Shown here in pieces: positions 16,495 to 23,882 of a stretch of DNA of 36,336 nt (the stretch's first letter is position 1; the number at the start of each line of letters is the position of its first letter). Origin of the DNA: an uncultured bacterium. GTDB taxonomy: Bacteria; Acidobacteriota; Thermoanaerobaculia; Multivoradales; J023. Location: the NCBI GenBank assembly GCA_937948815.1, contig CALFAM010000192.1:1-36336 (forward strand). Reading direction: 5' to 3'. A program made the position numbers and the translations under genes. The notes under the pieces were generated by a model. It did no database searches and was not told the DNA's origin. It saw nothing but the letters and a program-made list of their open reading frames with translations.

Positions 16495-17082
16495 ATGAGG
16501 CAGATCTCAGTCGCTCTGATGTTCCTTGGAGGGACCATTCTCACGGCCGCGCTGGTGCCGATGGATATGGCTGCCCTTGGGTTGATCGTGACACTCGTGT
16601 TCGGCATCCTCTTTCTCTATGGGCATTTTACGTCGCTGCGGGATGGTGGCGACGGAGCGAAGGCGCTCTCGGTGCGAGCCCTCGCCGAAGGGCGCAATCC
16701 CGAACAACACGCAGCAGCTCACTCGCACCGTCTGACCCGTCGAGGGATGCTTCGAAAGACAGGCAGGACAGCACGCATGATCGTTCGTATCTGGCATGGC
16801 CGGACGGAGCGGAGCAAGGCAGACGCGTACGCGCGATTTCTCGAGGATCGAGCGATTCCGGACTATCGCTCGGTGGCCGGCCTTGTCGAAGTTGGGGTCC
16901 TGCGCCGTGACGAGGGGGACGTCACCCACTTCCTCACGGTCACGCGCTGGGAGTCCGAAGAAGCAATTCGGGCCTTCGCGGGCGCAGACATTCTGAGGGC
17001 GAAGTACTACCCCGAAGATCGCGATTTCCTGCTCGAGTTTGAGCCGGAAGTGGAGCACTACAGCGTGGTGGCGACGGGGTAG
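16495..17082 (+). CDS. Two-helix membrane segment joined to an ABM-like (dimeric alpha/beta barrel) domain
   Basis: The 195-aa frame has two hydrophobic helices (about 5-21 and 26-43), a polar linker (RALAEGRNPEQHAAAHSHRL), and from residue 95 a domain starting MIVRIWHGRT with the pattern of stand-alone antibiotic-biosynthesis-monooxygenase-like proteins: YARFLEDRAIPDYRSVAGLVE, VTHFLTVTRWESEEAIRAFAG and a Tyr/Asp-rich YYPEDRDFLLEFEPEVEHY. Both possible starts have good ribosome binding sites: AGGAG before 16495, and AGGA 8 nt before the ATG at 16777. So the locus makes either one membrane-tethered protein, two products from nested starts, or a 101-aa soluble enzyme behind a remnant. The family includes oxygenases, heme oxygenases and chlorite-dismutase-like folds; no specific activity can be assigned. 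Confidence 0.65.
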   Translation: MRQISVALMFLGGTILTAALVPMDMAALGLIVTLVFGILFLYGHFTSLRDGGDGAKALSVRALAEGRNPEQHAAAHSHRLTRRGMLRKTGRTARMIVRIWHGRTERSKADAYARFLEDRAIPDYRSVAGLVEVGVLRRDEGDVTHFLTVTRWESEEAIRAFAGADILRAKYYPEDRDFLLEFEPEVEHYSVVATG

Positions 17083-17161
17083 GGCGAGCAGGCGCGGACG
17101 GCATGGAAGCCGGAGTGCGGCCGCCACCCGCGGAACGACGCGGGCGGCGAGGGGTGGGCGC

Positions 17162-17614
17162 TTACGGCTTGAAGCGGAGAACCAGGCCAACGCCCATCGC
17201 GGCCATGGCCAGGCCGAGCCAGAACCACGGCTCCGGGGCAGCCTTGGGCTTGTGCCAGGCCATGCTGACGAAGGCGTTGACGACCGGCGCGCCGGCAAAG
17301 ACGAGCGGTGCCACGTAGATGGGCGAGCCACCGGTCTTGAGCGACAGGATGATGCACAGGGCACCGGCAGCGCCGAGCACGCCAGCGAAAGTGGCCCACG
17401 TGACACCGGCCTGGTTGAACTCCATGGGCTCCATTTTGGCACCGGTCAGCAAGATCAGCGGCACCACCACCGCTGTCACGAAGTACGCGACGCCGACGCA
17501 CAGGAAGGCACGCAGGGCGCCACCCTTGAGCAAGGTCTGGCCGTGGTGAAGGGTAGGCACATAGGCGCCCCAGCTGAGGGCGGCACCGACGACGAAGAGA
17601 ATCCAGAGTTTCAT
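17162..17614 (-). CDS. Five-helix DMT/EamA-like membrane protein (half-size)
   Basis: The 150-aa protein has about five membrane helices (near residues 3-18, 36-58, 72-91, 97-116 and 130-146) with short loops such as TLHHGQTLLKGG. The pattern SWGAYVPTLHHG, the repeated Gly-rich helices and the C-terminal LGLAMAAMGVGLVLRFKP resemble one half of a drug/metabolite (EamA-type) transporter, which normally has ten helices. Half-size members work as dimers. The ATG at 17614 has GGAG about 10 nt upstream; the frame continues to 17872 but that part lies antisense to nothing useful and overlaps the permease gene. It is the last gene of the minus-strand run, 43 bp after the ABC permease. Function and substrate unknown. 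Confidence 0.65.
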   Translation of the reverse strand: MKLWILFVVGAALSWGAYVPTLHHGQTLLKGGALRAFLCVGVAYFVTAVVVPLILLTGAKMEPMEFNQAGVTWATFAGVLGAAGALCIILSLKTGGSPIYVAPLVFAGAPVVNAFVSMAWHKPKAAPEPWFWLGLAMAAMGVGLVLRFKP

Positions 17615-17657
17615 GGGACGAGCGTCTCCGTGAGATGGCTGAAGGAAGAAATGCTGG

Positions 17658-20600
17658 CTACCGGTCGGCCTTGAGCGCCTCGAGCAGCGGTGTCCGCAGG
17701 GCGCCGGCCGCCATGGCCGCGCACACCGTGAGACCAACGATGAGAATGATGCCGAGCGTCGACGCGATCGGCGACCAGGGTACGTGGGAGCCCTCGGCAA
17801 GGAGCTGGGGCAAGACCGTGACCAGTGCAGCGACCGTGCCGAGCGCCAGCCCGCAAAGCAGCAGAATGCCATTCTCTACCACCACCAGGCGCGTCAGCCA
17901 GCCTTTCTGGAAGCCGAAGGCGCGCATGGCCGCGAGCTCGCTGCGACGCTCGATCACATTGCGCAGCAGGACCACCGCCAAGCCGAGTGTGCCGAGCAGC
18001 AGACCGAGCCCACCGAGGGTGCGGAACGTCGAGAGATAGGTGTTCTGAACCGCATGGAAAGCGGCCAGCTTCTCGCGCGTCGGCACGGCATCGAAGCCGT
18101 ACGGGGCGAGCCCCGCCTCGAGTGCTTCGCTGACGCGGCTTTCCTGGTCGGCTGGTGTGTCGATCAAGAAGTAGCTCAGACCCTCCTGCTGCGGGAAATG
18201 TTCGACGAAGCGTTCGCCGGCGATGAGCATCTCGCTCTGGAAGATGCTCGTTGCCAAGGTACCCACCAGCCGAAGGGTGACCGAGCCACCGCGCTGGTCG
18301 GGGACGATCAAGTCGCCACCGAGCGGCAGCTTGAGGATGTACTGCATGGAGTTGGCATCGCCGATCGCGGGCACGGCGCCGTCGTCGAACGTTCGGTCGA
18401 GCAGGGTCCACGGGCTCACGCCATCAGGCACCGGCTCGAACGTCTTGACGAAGCGGAAGGCCTCCCGCGAGACCAGCTCCGGCGGTACCCCGAGGATACG
18501 CGGCTCGGTCGGCCGATAGAGGTTCAGGCAGCTCGTATCGTCGCCCGGGAGCAGACGGCACGGAATGATGCCGCTGTCGGCCAGCAGCTCGCCGTCGTCA
18601 CCGCTGGTCGGCAGACCGAGGGCGAAGCGGCCGTCGTCTGTCGACGGGTCGTAGAGCAGCGGGACCTCGGACTCTGCCACCAGCGCGAAGCCGCCCGAGC
18701 CACTCGAGCGATCGAGGGTTTCCTGGCTGTAGTCGTGCTGAAAGGCCGCCACGGTGACGATCATGAAAGTGGCGGTCGCGACCAGGCCAGCGGCCAGCAA
18801 GCTGCGGCCCCGGTTGCGGCGCGCGTTCGATGCGCCGAGCCGGGTCATGGCGCCGGCACCGGCCCGGGCAGCGGCCGTGCTTCGCTCGGCCAGCAGTGCA
18901 AGGCCCGCAAGGCCGCCGATCAAGAGCAGCGGCCCGATGGCGAAGAAGAGCGCTGGCTCACGCGTCCGGTCGGTGGCGATCGCGAAGATCAGCAGACCGA
19001 GGGCTGGCGCCAATGTGAGCAGGGCAGTCCAGCGGAGGCGTGTGGTCCCCTGGGTGCCGCTCTCGGTCGTCACCACCCGCCGAAGAAGAGCGGTGGGTGC
19101 GACACTGGCCACGCGGCGGACGCTCCGGACGATCGACAGCACCACGACGAGGATCGACGCCACCGCACCGATGACCAGGGTCAGCGGCACGACGTGTAGG
19201 GCGAGTGATGTCGTTCCGACCGCGGGCAGCCACCAGGTGCGCAGCAGGTGAATGACCCCGGCGCCGTAGCCCACTGCACCGATCACGCCGACCACCGCGC
19301 CCAGGGCCGCCAAGATCGTGCCTTCCTTGAGCAGCTGGCGGCTGACCGTCTTGCGCGGAAATCCCAGGGCGAGCTGCAGGCCGATCTCGCCTGCCCGTTG
19401 CTCGACCCCAAGGCGGAACAACAGAGCGGCGAGCAAAGCGGCCGAGATGATCAGGAAGATGCTGAAGCCGAGGAAGAGGCCCGAGAAATCGGTCGCCCCG
19501 GCCGACGCCTTCAGTCCGTCGGCCTTGATCGGCCGAAACACCAGGCCGAAGCTTTCCCGAGGAATTGCGTCGAGGGTGGCCGTGGCCAGTGCGTCGAGTT
19601 GGCCATCGAGGCGGCTGTCGTTTTGCGCATCACCGCTGCCGCCGATGCGCACGCGCAGAGACGTCGTGTTGCCCCAGCGCGTCTCCCACAGCTTGCGGCC
19701 CGCTGCGAACGAGACAAAGGCCTTGGGTGTATCGCGCCAATCGTCCCAGTAGGTCTCGTCCTTGGGGCGCACCCGACCGAGCTCGACCGGGAACGGCGGA
19801 TCCCAATCGGCCATGTTCTCGGTACCGGCGATACCGGGCACTTCCTGGACGAGGGTCTCGTCACCCCCGAGCCCGGTCATGGCGACAACGCCAGCGACCT
19901 CGAAGGTAGCCGAGGTTTCGATCAGCTCCTCGCGCGGACCGACCTCGAAGTAGTCCATGCGAACCGTGTCGCCGACCGCAGCGCCGAGGTCTTCGGCCGC
20001 CCAGGTACCGAGGAAGATCTGATCATCCTCGAGCACAGGCAGAGCACTGCCGTCCGCCGCCGTGAACCCGCTCGCGCCCTGCTGCGCGGGGTCGAGGGCC
20101 GCGACCGTGGCATAGGGAATCTCTCGACTCGGATCGTCGGCGCGCGCGATGGTGTTCGCAAGGTAGGCGAGGACGGGTGCGGCTTCGAGACCGACCTGCT
20201 GGGCGGCTTCGGTCGCGGCCTCGGCAACCGCCGGGCGCAGGATCAGCTCGTCGCTTTCGACCAGGCCGACGGCAGCCGCCTCGCCGGTGCCACGGTGGAA
20301 GGAAAGGCCGAGGTCCGCAGGTGCCAGGTGACGGGTGAGGGCCTGGTCGATCTCATTGGCCAAGGTCTCGGCACCGTTCTCATCCGGGCTGGCCCCGTCT
20401 CGCGTCGAGAGCAGCAGGGCGTTCACCGCGCCTTCTTGGTCGAGGGCACGTGCCAGGCGGTCGCGCGGTACGAAGGCCAAGAGGGGCTGGGCCTGGTTGG
20501 CGTCGAGCCCAAAGCGGCCGATGCCAGCGTCGGGGATCACCGAGACGATCTCCAGACGTGTCGATTCGACGACTTCGTTGGTTTCCTTGCGTCCGAGGAG

Positions 20601-21155
20601 GGAGCCCCGAGGCACTTCGGTCCAGCGTTTGAGATGAAGCAGGAGGGCGTCGCCCACCGAAGCGCCGAGCGCGTTGCGCAGGCTCTCGTTGATCACCACG
20701 GGCGGGAACGGCCCGGTCGACTCAGTGGGGAAGAAGCTGCTGCCGGGTACGCCGCCCGCGGAAACGTCGCCCGCTTCGCCGTCTGCGAAGAGGGCGAGGA
20801 ACCGCTCGTCGATTCCCTGCACGCCGACATCCGAGGCGCGGGTGTGTAGCTCGGCGTGCTCGATGCTGCCCCGCAGCAAGATGGCCGGTGCAGCATGGTC
20901 GAGATGGGGCGTGAGGCTCGCGTCGGCAGCGATCTCGTCGATCAGCTCCTGGCGCACGAAGCGTTGACCGATGAGCGCGTGGTCGATGCCGCCGAGGCGT
21001 TCGAGTGTCAGGTCACGCAGGCTGCCGCGCACAGAGTCGCCGACCACCAGCGCACCGGTCAGCACGGCGGTGGCGGTGGCGGCGCCGGCAGCGACGGCCA
21101 GGCTGGTCCAGCGATGATGCCAGAGCGCACGCAGGATCGAGGTAGAGCGGCTCAT
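17658..21155 (-). CDS. Large FtsX/MacB-type ABC transporter permease
   Basis: This 1165-aa protein is far longer than a usual MacB/LolC permease (about 400). It starts with a transmembrane helix (LAVAAGAATATAVLTGALVVG) followed by a large MacB-periplasmic-core-like extracytoplasmic region of about 500 residues. Next comes an FtsX-type block with helices such as LFLGFSIFLIISAALLAALLF, LGAVVGVIGAVGYGAG and TLVIGAVASILVVVLSI, more helices in the middle (ALTLAPALGLLIFAI-type and FFAIGPLLLIGGLAGLALL), a second extracytoplasmic region, and a C-terminal FtsX block with LGGLGLLLGTLGLAVVLL, ILLLCGLALGTVAALVTVL and ILIVGLTVCAAMAAGAL. So it is a tandem two-FtsX protein of about ten helices, which may act without a second permease. 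It follows its ATPase by only 9 bp. Likely mechanotransmission or lipoprotein/peptide export; the substrate is not readable. Confidence 0.88.
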   Translation of the reverse strand: MSRSTSILRALWHHRWTSLAVAAGAATATAVLTGALVVGDSVRGSLRDLTLERLGGIDHALIGQRFVRQELIDEIAADASLTPHLDHAAPAILLRGSIEHAELHTRASDVGVQGIDERFLALFADGEAGDVSAGGVPGSSFFPTESTGPFPPVVINESLRNALGASVGDALLLHLKRWTEVPRGSLLGRKETNEVVESTRLEIVSVIPDAGIGRFGLDANQAQPLLAFVPRDRLARALDQEGAVNALLLSTRDGASPDENGAETLANEIDQALTRHLAPADLGLSFHRGTGEAAAVGLVESDELILRPAVAEAATEAAQQVGLEAAPVLAYLANTIARADDPSREIPYATVAALDPAQQGASGFTAADGSALPVLEDDQIFLGTWAAEDLGAAVGDTVRMDYFEVGPREELIETSATFEVAGVVAMTGLGGDETLVQEVPGIAGTENMADWDPPFPVELGRVRPKDETYWDDWRDTPKAFVSFAAGRKLWETRWGNTTSLRVRIGGSGDAQNDSRLDGQLDALATATLDAIPRESFGLVFRPIKADGLKASAGATDFSGLFLGFSIFLIISAALLAALLFRLGVEQRAGEIGLQLALGFPRKTVSRQLLKEGTILAALGAVVGVIGAVGYGAGVIHLLRTWWLPAVGTTSLALHVVPLTLVIGAVASILVVVLSIVRSVRRVASVAPTALLRRVVTTESGTQGTTRLRWTALLTLAPALGLLIFAIATDRTREPALFFAIGPLLLIGGLAGLALLAERSTAAARAGAGAMTRLGASNARRNRGRSLLAAGLVATATFMIVTVAAFQHDYSQETLDRSSGSGGFALVAESEVPLLYDPSTDDGRFALGLPTSGDDGELLADSGIIPCRLLPGDDTSCLNLYRPTEPRILGVPPELVSREAFRFVKTFEPVPDGVSPWTLLDRTFDDGAVPAIGDANSMQYILKLPLGGDLIVPDQRGGSVTLRLVGTLATSIFQSEMLIAGERFVEHFPQQEGLSYFLIDTPADQESRVSEALEAGLAPYGFDAVPTREKLAAFHAVQNTYLSTFRTLGGLGLLLGTLGLAVVLLRNVIERRSELAAMRAFGFQKGWLTRLVVVENGILLLCGLALGTVAALVTVLPQLLAEGSHVPWSPIASTLGIILIVGLTVCAAMAAGALRTPLLEALKADR

Positions 21156-21164
21156 GGCATGGGC

Positions 21165-21893
21165 TCAGGCACCTGCGACTTCGCGCAGGTGCCCCTCGAT
21201 GATCGATGCCCGGCGTTCGAAACGCTGGGCCAGCTCGTCGGAGTGGGTGACCACGATCAGGATGGCCTGGCTCTGGGCGTGGAGCTCGGCGAGCAGGTCG
21301 CCAACGGCCTGCGCGTTATCGTGGTCGAGGCTGCCGGTCGGCTCGTCGCAGAGAAGCAGCCGTGGCTGGTTGATCAGGGCCCGCGCCACGGCGGCGCGCT
21401 GACGCTCACCGCCGGAGAGCTCGGCCGGTCGGTGGGTGAGCCGATGGCCGAGGCCAACGCGGTCGAGCAAGGTACGCGCCCGAGCGTCGCCGTCGGCCCC
21501 GTCGCCCCGTGACTCCTCCCGCGCGGCGAGGGTGGGCAGCAGCACGTTCTCGAGCACCGACAGGTGCGGCAGCAGGTAGTGATCCTGGAAGACGAAGCCG
21601 ATCGCCTGGTTGCGAAACCGGGCGAGCTCGGGCTCGGAAAGGGCGAAGGGGTCTGTGCCGTCGATCGCCACCCGGCCGGCGCTCGGACGATCCAGGGTGC
21701 CAACGATGTGCAGCAGCGTGCTCTTGCCCGAACCGGAAGGCCCAGTAATGGCGAGTGCCTCGCCGCCGTGCATGGCGAGATCGACGTCGGCCAGCACCTC
21801 GACCGCGTGGCCGCCCCGGCCACCAGTGGTCTCGAAGCGCTTGGCAAGGTTGGTGACGGATAGGGTCACCGACTCACGGTGGGATGCGCTCAT
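21165..21893 (-). CDS. ABC transporter ATP-binding protein (LolD/MacB type)
   Basis: The 242-aa ATPase has every ABC motif: Walker A GPSGSGKST (51-59), Q-loop Q103 in FVFQDHYLLPHLSVLENV, signature LSGGERQ (159-165), Walker B LLLCDEPTGSLD (179-190) and the H-loop His217 in VVTHSDE. The segment FQDHYLLPHLSVLENVLLP and EPTGSLD place it in the LolD/MacB/FtsE group, which matches the FtsX-type permease that follows. Its start overlaps the stop of the thioesterase gene by 4 bp, and its stop is 9 bp before the permease start, so all three are almost certainly one operon. The C-terminal RRASIIEGHLREVAGA is the usual tail. Confidence 0.95.
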   Translation of the reverse strand: MSASHRESVTLSVTNLAKRFETTGGRGGHAVEVLADVDLAMHGGEALAITGPSGSGKSTLLHIVGTLDRPSAGRVAIDGTDPFALSEPELARFRNQAIGFVFQDHYLLPHLSVLENVLLPTLAAREESRGDGADGDARARTLLDRVGLGHRLTHRPAELSGGERQRAAVARALINQPRLLLCDEPTGSLDHDNAQAVGDLLAELHAQSQAILIVVTHSDELAQRFERRASIIEGHLREVAGA

Positions 21894-22342
21894 GCCGGAA
21901 CCTCCTGAACGACACGGGGTGCCTCTTCGAGCTGATCAGCCAAGAACGACGGGATCGGGATTGGCTCGAGCACGGATTTGCCATCGGTGCCCTTGCCGCC
22001 AATCGCGCAGCAGATGGTCGCGATGCGTCCCTCGGCAACCAGCCGGTCGCCGCACAAGATGCGGAAGCCCCAAGTGACCGATCGGCGACCCTTGCGGGCC
22101 ACGGAGACCACCACCTCGAGCTCGTCGTCCAGGCGCGCCGGGCTGTGGTAACGGCACTGGGCTTCGATCCGCGGCCAGCCGATCGTGCGTCCTTCGTGCT
22201 CGAAGTGGACGGACGTTCCCAGGGCTCGCAGGAAGGCGTGCTCGGCCGCCTCCATGAAGACGAAGAAACGTGAAAAGTGGACAATGCCTGCCATATCCGT
22301 GTCGGCAAATTCGACTCGGCGGCGGCTTCGGTGCTCGTACAT
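21890..22342 (-). CDS. YbgC/4HBT-type acyl-CoA thioesterase
   Basis: The 150-aa hotdog protein contains the 4HBT signature VEFADTDMAGIVHFSRFFVFMEAAEHA in its first 35 residues, with D16 in the DTDxxGxV(H/Y) position of the catalytic Asp. Later strands PRIEAQCRYHSPARLDDELEVVV and SVTWGFRI also fit. Enzymes of this group hydrolyse short or aromatic acyl-CoA esters in the cytoplasm. A GAGGATC site precedes the ATG at 22342. The C-terminal 40 residues (SVLEPIPIPSFLADQLEEA) go a little beyond the minimal fold. The 4-bp overlap with the ABC ATPase links it to that operon, although thioesterase and transporter have no obvious shared job. Confidence 0.88.
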   Translation of the reverse strand: MYEHRSRRRVEFADTDMAGIVHFSRFFVFMEAAEHAFLRALGTSVHFEHEGRTIGWPRIEAQCRYHSPARLDDELEVVVSVARKGRRSVTWGFRILCGDRLVAEGRIATICCAIGGKGTDGKSVLEPIPIPSFLADQLEEAPRVVQEVPA

Positions 22343-22409
22343 GATCCTCGTTAGCTTACAGTGCTCAGCAGCCGACAGTGGCAGTGCTCAGCGGCTTGCC
22401 GTGAACAGC

Positions 22410-23747
22410 TCACGGGTGACTGATCGGTGGCCGATCGCTGACAATCGATTGATAGACCGACTCGATGCGCAGGGCCGCAGACTCGTCGGTGAAATGGTCC
22501 CGTACGGCCTGTCGACCCGCGGTTGCCATCGTCTGCCGAGCTTCGGGAGCCTCGATCTGGCGCAAGATGGCCTCGGCCAGGGCGGGCGCATCGTCGACCG
22601 GCACGAGCTCGCCGCCACCACGGGCGAGCAACTCCGGGAAGCTTCCGTGGTTCGGCGCGATCACCGGGATGCCGCTGGCCATGGCTTCGAGCAGGAAGAG
22701 TCCTTTGGGCTCGCGGTAGACGGTCGGTACGGTGAAGACATCGACACTCCGGAAGAAGGCCAGCTTGGCTTCGCGGTCGACCTCACCGATGATCTCGATC
22801 CGGCTGGCGTGTGGCGACGCCGCGATCTTGGCCTCCATCTCGGCGATGTACGGTTTGTCGTGGTCGCTGATGAAGCCGGCCATGCGCAGGCGCGCGGTGG
22901 GGTGCCGCTCCGCCAGCAACAGGAAAGCATCGAGCAGAACGTGCGCTCCTTTCTCTTTGCAGATGCGGGCCAGGTAGCCGACCACGGGGCCGGCCCCATC
23001 GTCTTCGGCGTTGGCGGGATCGTTGGCGTCGAGCGCGCGTGACGGCAAGGAGAGATAGTCGTCGGCCGCGATTCCCAGCTCGGCGATTTGCATCTGATCC
23101 GGCGTGGCCCCGAGCAGTTCGCGCATGTAGCCAGCATAGTCGTGGCATGGCGAGACGACAGCGTCGACGTCGCGAACGCGGCTTCGCATCTCGGTGAGAA
23201 TCGACTCCCGGTAGGCGGTCGGGAGCTGGTCGAGCATGATCTCCTCGCCCTGGACCGAACAGATGATCGGCACCTTGAGCTCTTGTCTCAGGCGGCGGGC
23301 GAATCCCAAGAAGAAGGCGAAGGAGAGGTGGACCAGGTCGGGTTTGAAGTCGTCGCGCAGCCAGGCGACCAGCTTTTCGAGCTCCTTGGCCTGATGCCCG
23401 GACTCGCCTTCCAGCATCGAGAGGGTGAGCGCGCCAATCTCCTCGTTGTCGACTTCATACGACCAACGCATCAGCCGTGCGAGCAAGGCAGGCCGGTCGA
23501 GGAGTTTGTCGAGCAGCCAAGGCGTGCGGCGGAAGATGGGCCAGCGCTGCTGCAGGTAGACGTTGATGGCGCCGAAGAAGATGCGATCGCGGGCGACCGG
23601 TGCCTCGTCGATGCGCATCGGCGTGTAGGTTGGAAGCAATGCCACGTCGTGGCCGCGTTCGATCAGCGCCGAAGCGATCGTGTTCGCGTTCATGCACGAG
23701 CCGCAGTACATGCCCGCGGCGCCGGAAGTGATGTGAGCAATACGCAT
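22410..23747 (-). CDS. GT4-family glycosyltransferase
   Basis: The 445-aa protein has a GT-B layout. The N-terminal half opens with IAHITSGAAGMYCGSCMNANTIASAL (the loop after strand 1 that holds the acceptor), followed by DLVHLSFAFFLGFA and VVSPCHDYAGYM. The C-terminal donor domain begins VVGYLARICKEKGAHVLLDAF, with the conserved R261 and K266. The EX7E motif is E346-PKGLFLL-E354, within REPKGLFLLEAMASGIPVIAP. Retaining transfer from a nucleotide sugar is expected. No membrane anchor is seen. A Cys-rich loop near the N-terminus (MYCGSCMNAN) recurs in a group of uncharacterised GT4 proteins. Acceptor unknown: exopolysaccharide, glycolipid or other. Confidence 0.9.
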   Translation of the reverse strand: MRIAHITSGAAGMYCGSCMNANTIASALIERGHDVALLPTYTPMRIDEAPVARDRIFFGAINVYLQQRWPIFRRTPWLLDKLLDRPALLARLMRWSYEVDNEEIGALTLSMLEGESGHQAKELEKLVAWLRDDFKPDLVHLSFAFFLGFARRLRQELKVPIICSVQGEEIMLDQLPTAYRESILTEMRSRVRDVDAVVSPCHDYAGYMRELLGATPDQMQIAELGIAADDYLSLPSRALDANDPANAEDDGAGPVVGYLARICKEKGAHVLLDAFLLLAERHPTARLRMAGFISDHDKPYIAEMEAKIAASPHASRIEIIGEVDREAKLAFFRSVDVFTVPTVYREPKGLFLLEAMASGIPVIAPNHGSFPELLARGGGELVPVDDAPALAEAILRQIEAPEARQTMATAGRQAVRDHFTDESAALRIESVYQSIVSDRPPISHP

Positions 23748-23783
23748 GGGAAGCCCGCTCGTCTAGGTCGGTATTCGGCTGGG

Positions 23784-23858
23784 TCTGCAGCGTCTAGGTG
23801 GATCGCGTCTGTGTCTGCGGCGTTTGAGTCGGCAGCGTCTGGATCTGCGCTGTCAGGG
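23784..23858. repeat. Five-copy imperfect 15-bp tandem repeat
   Basis: Units start at 23784, 23799, 23814, 23829 and 23844; the best copies read TCTGCAGCGTCTAGG, TCTGCGGCGTTTGAG and TCGGCAGCGTCTGGA. It lies in the gap between the symporter stop and the GT4 start. On the minus strand one frame reads as D-x-x-A-A pentapeptides, but no gene is supported there. Confidence 0.65.
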
Positions 23859-23882
23859 CCTTGGGGCGAGCGGAGATAACGC

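Noticed and set aside
17121..17147. GC-rich dyad between the ABM-like and DMT-like genes
   Set aside because: Only six contiguous pairs (CCCGCG/CGCGGG) are sure and no T-run follows on either strand, so a terminator is not supported.
19248..20849. 533-codon plus-strand frame inside the ABC permease gene
   Set aside because: It is fully antisense to a well-supported gene; its product is low-complexity and His/Arg/Gly-rich, as high-GC antisense frames often are.
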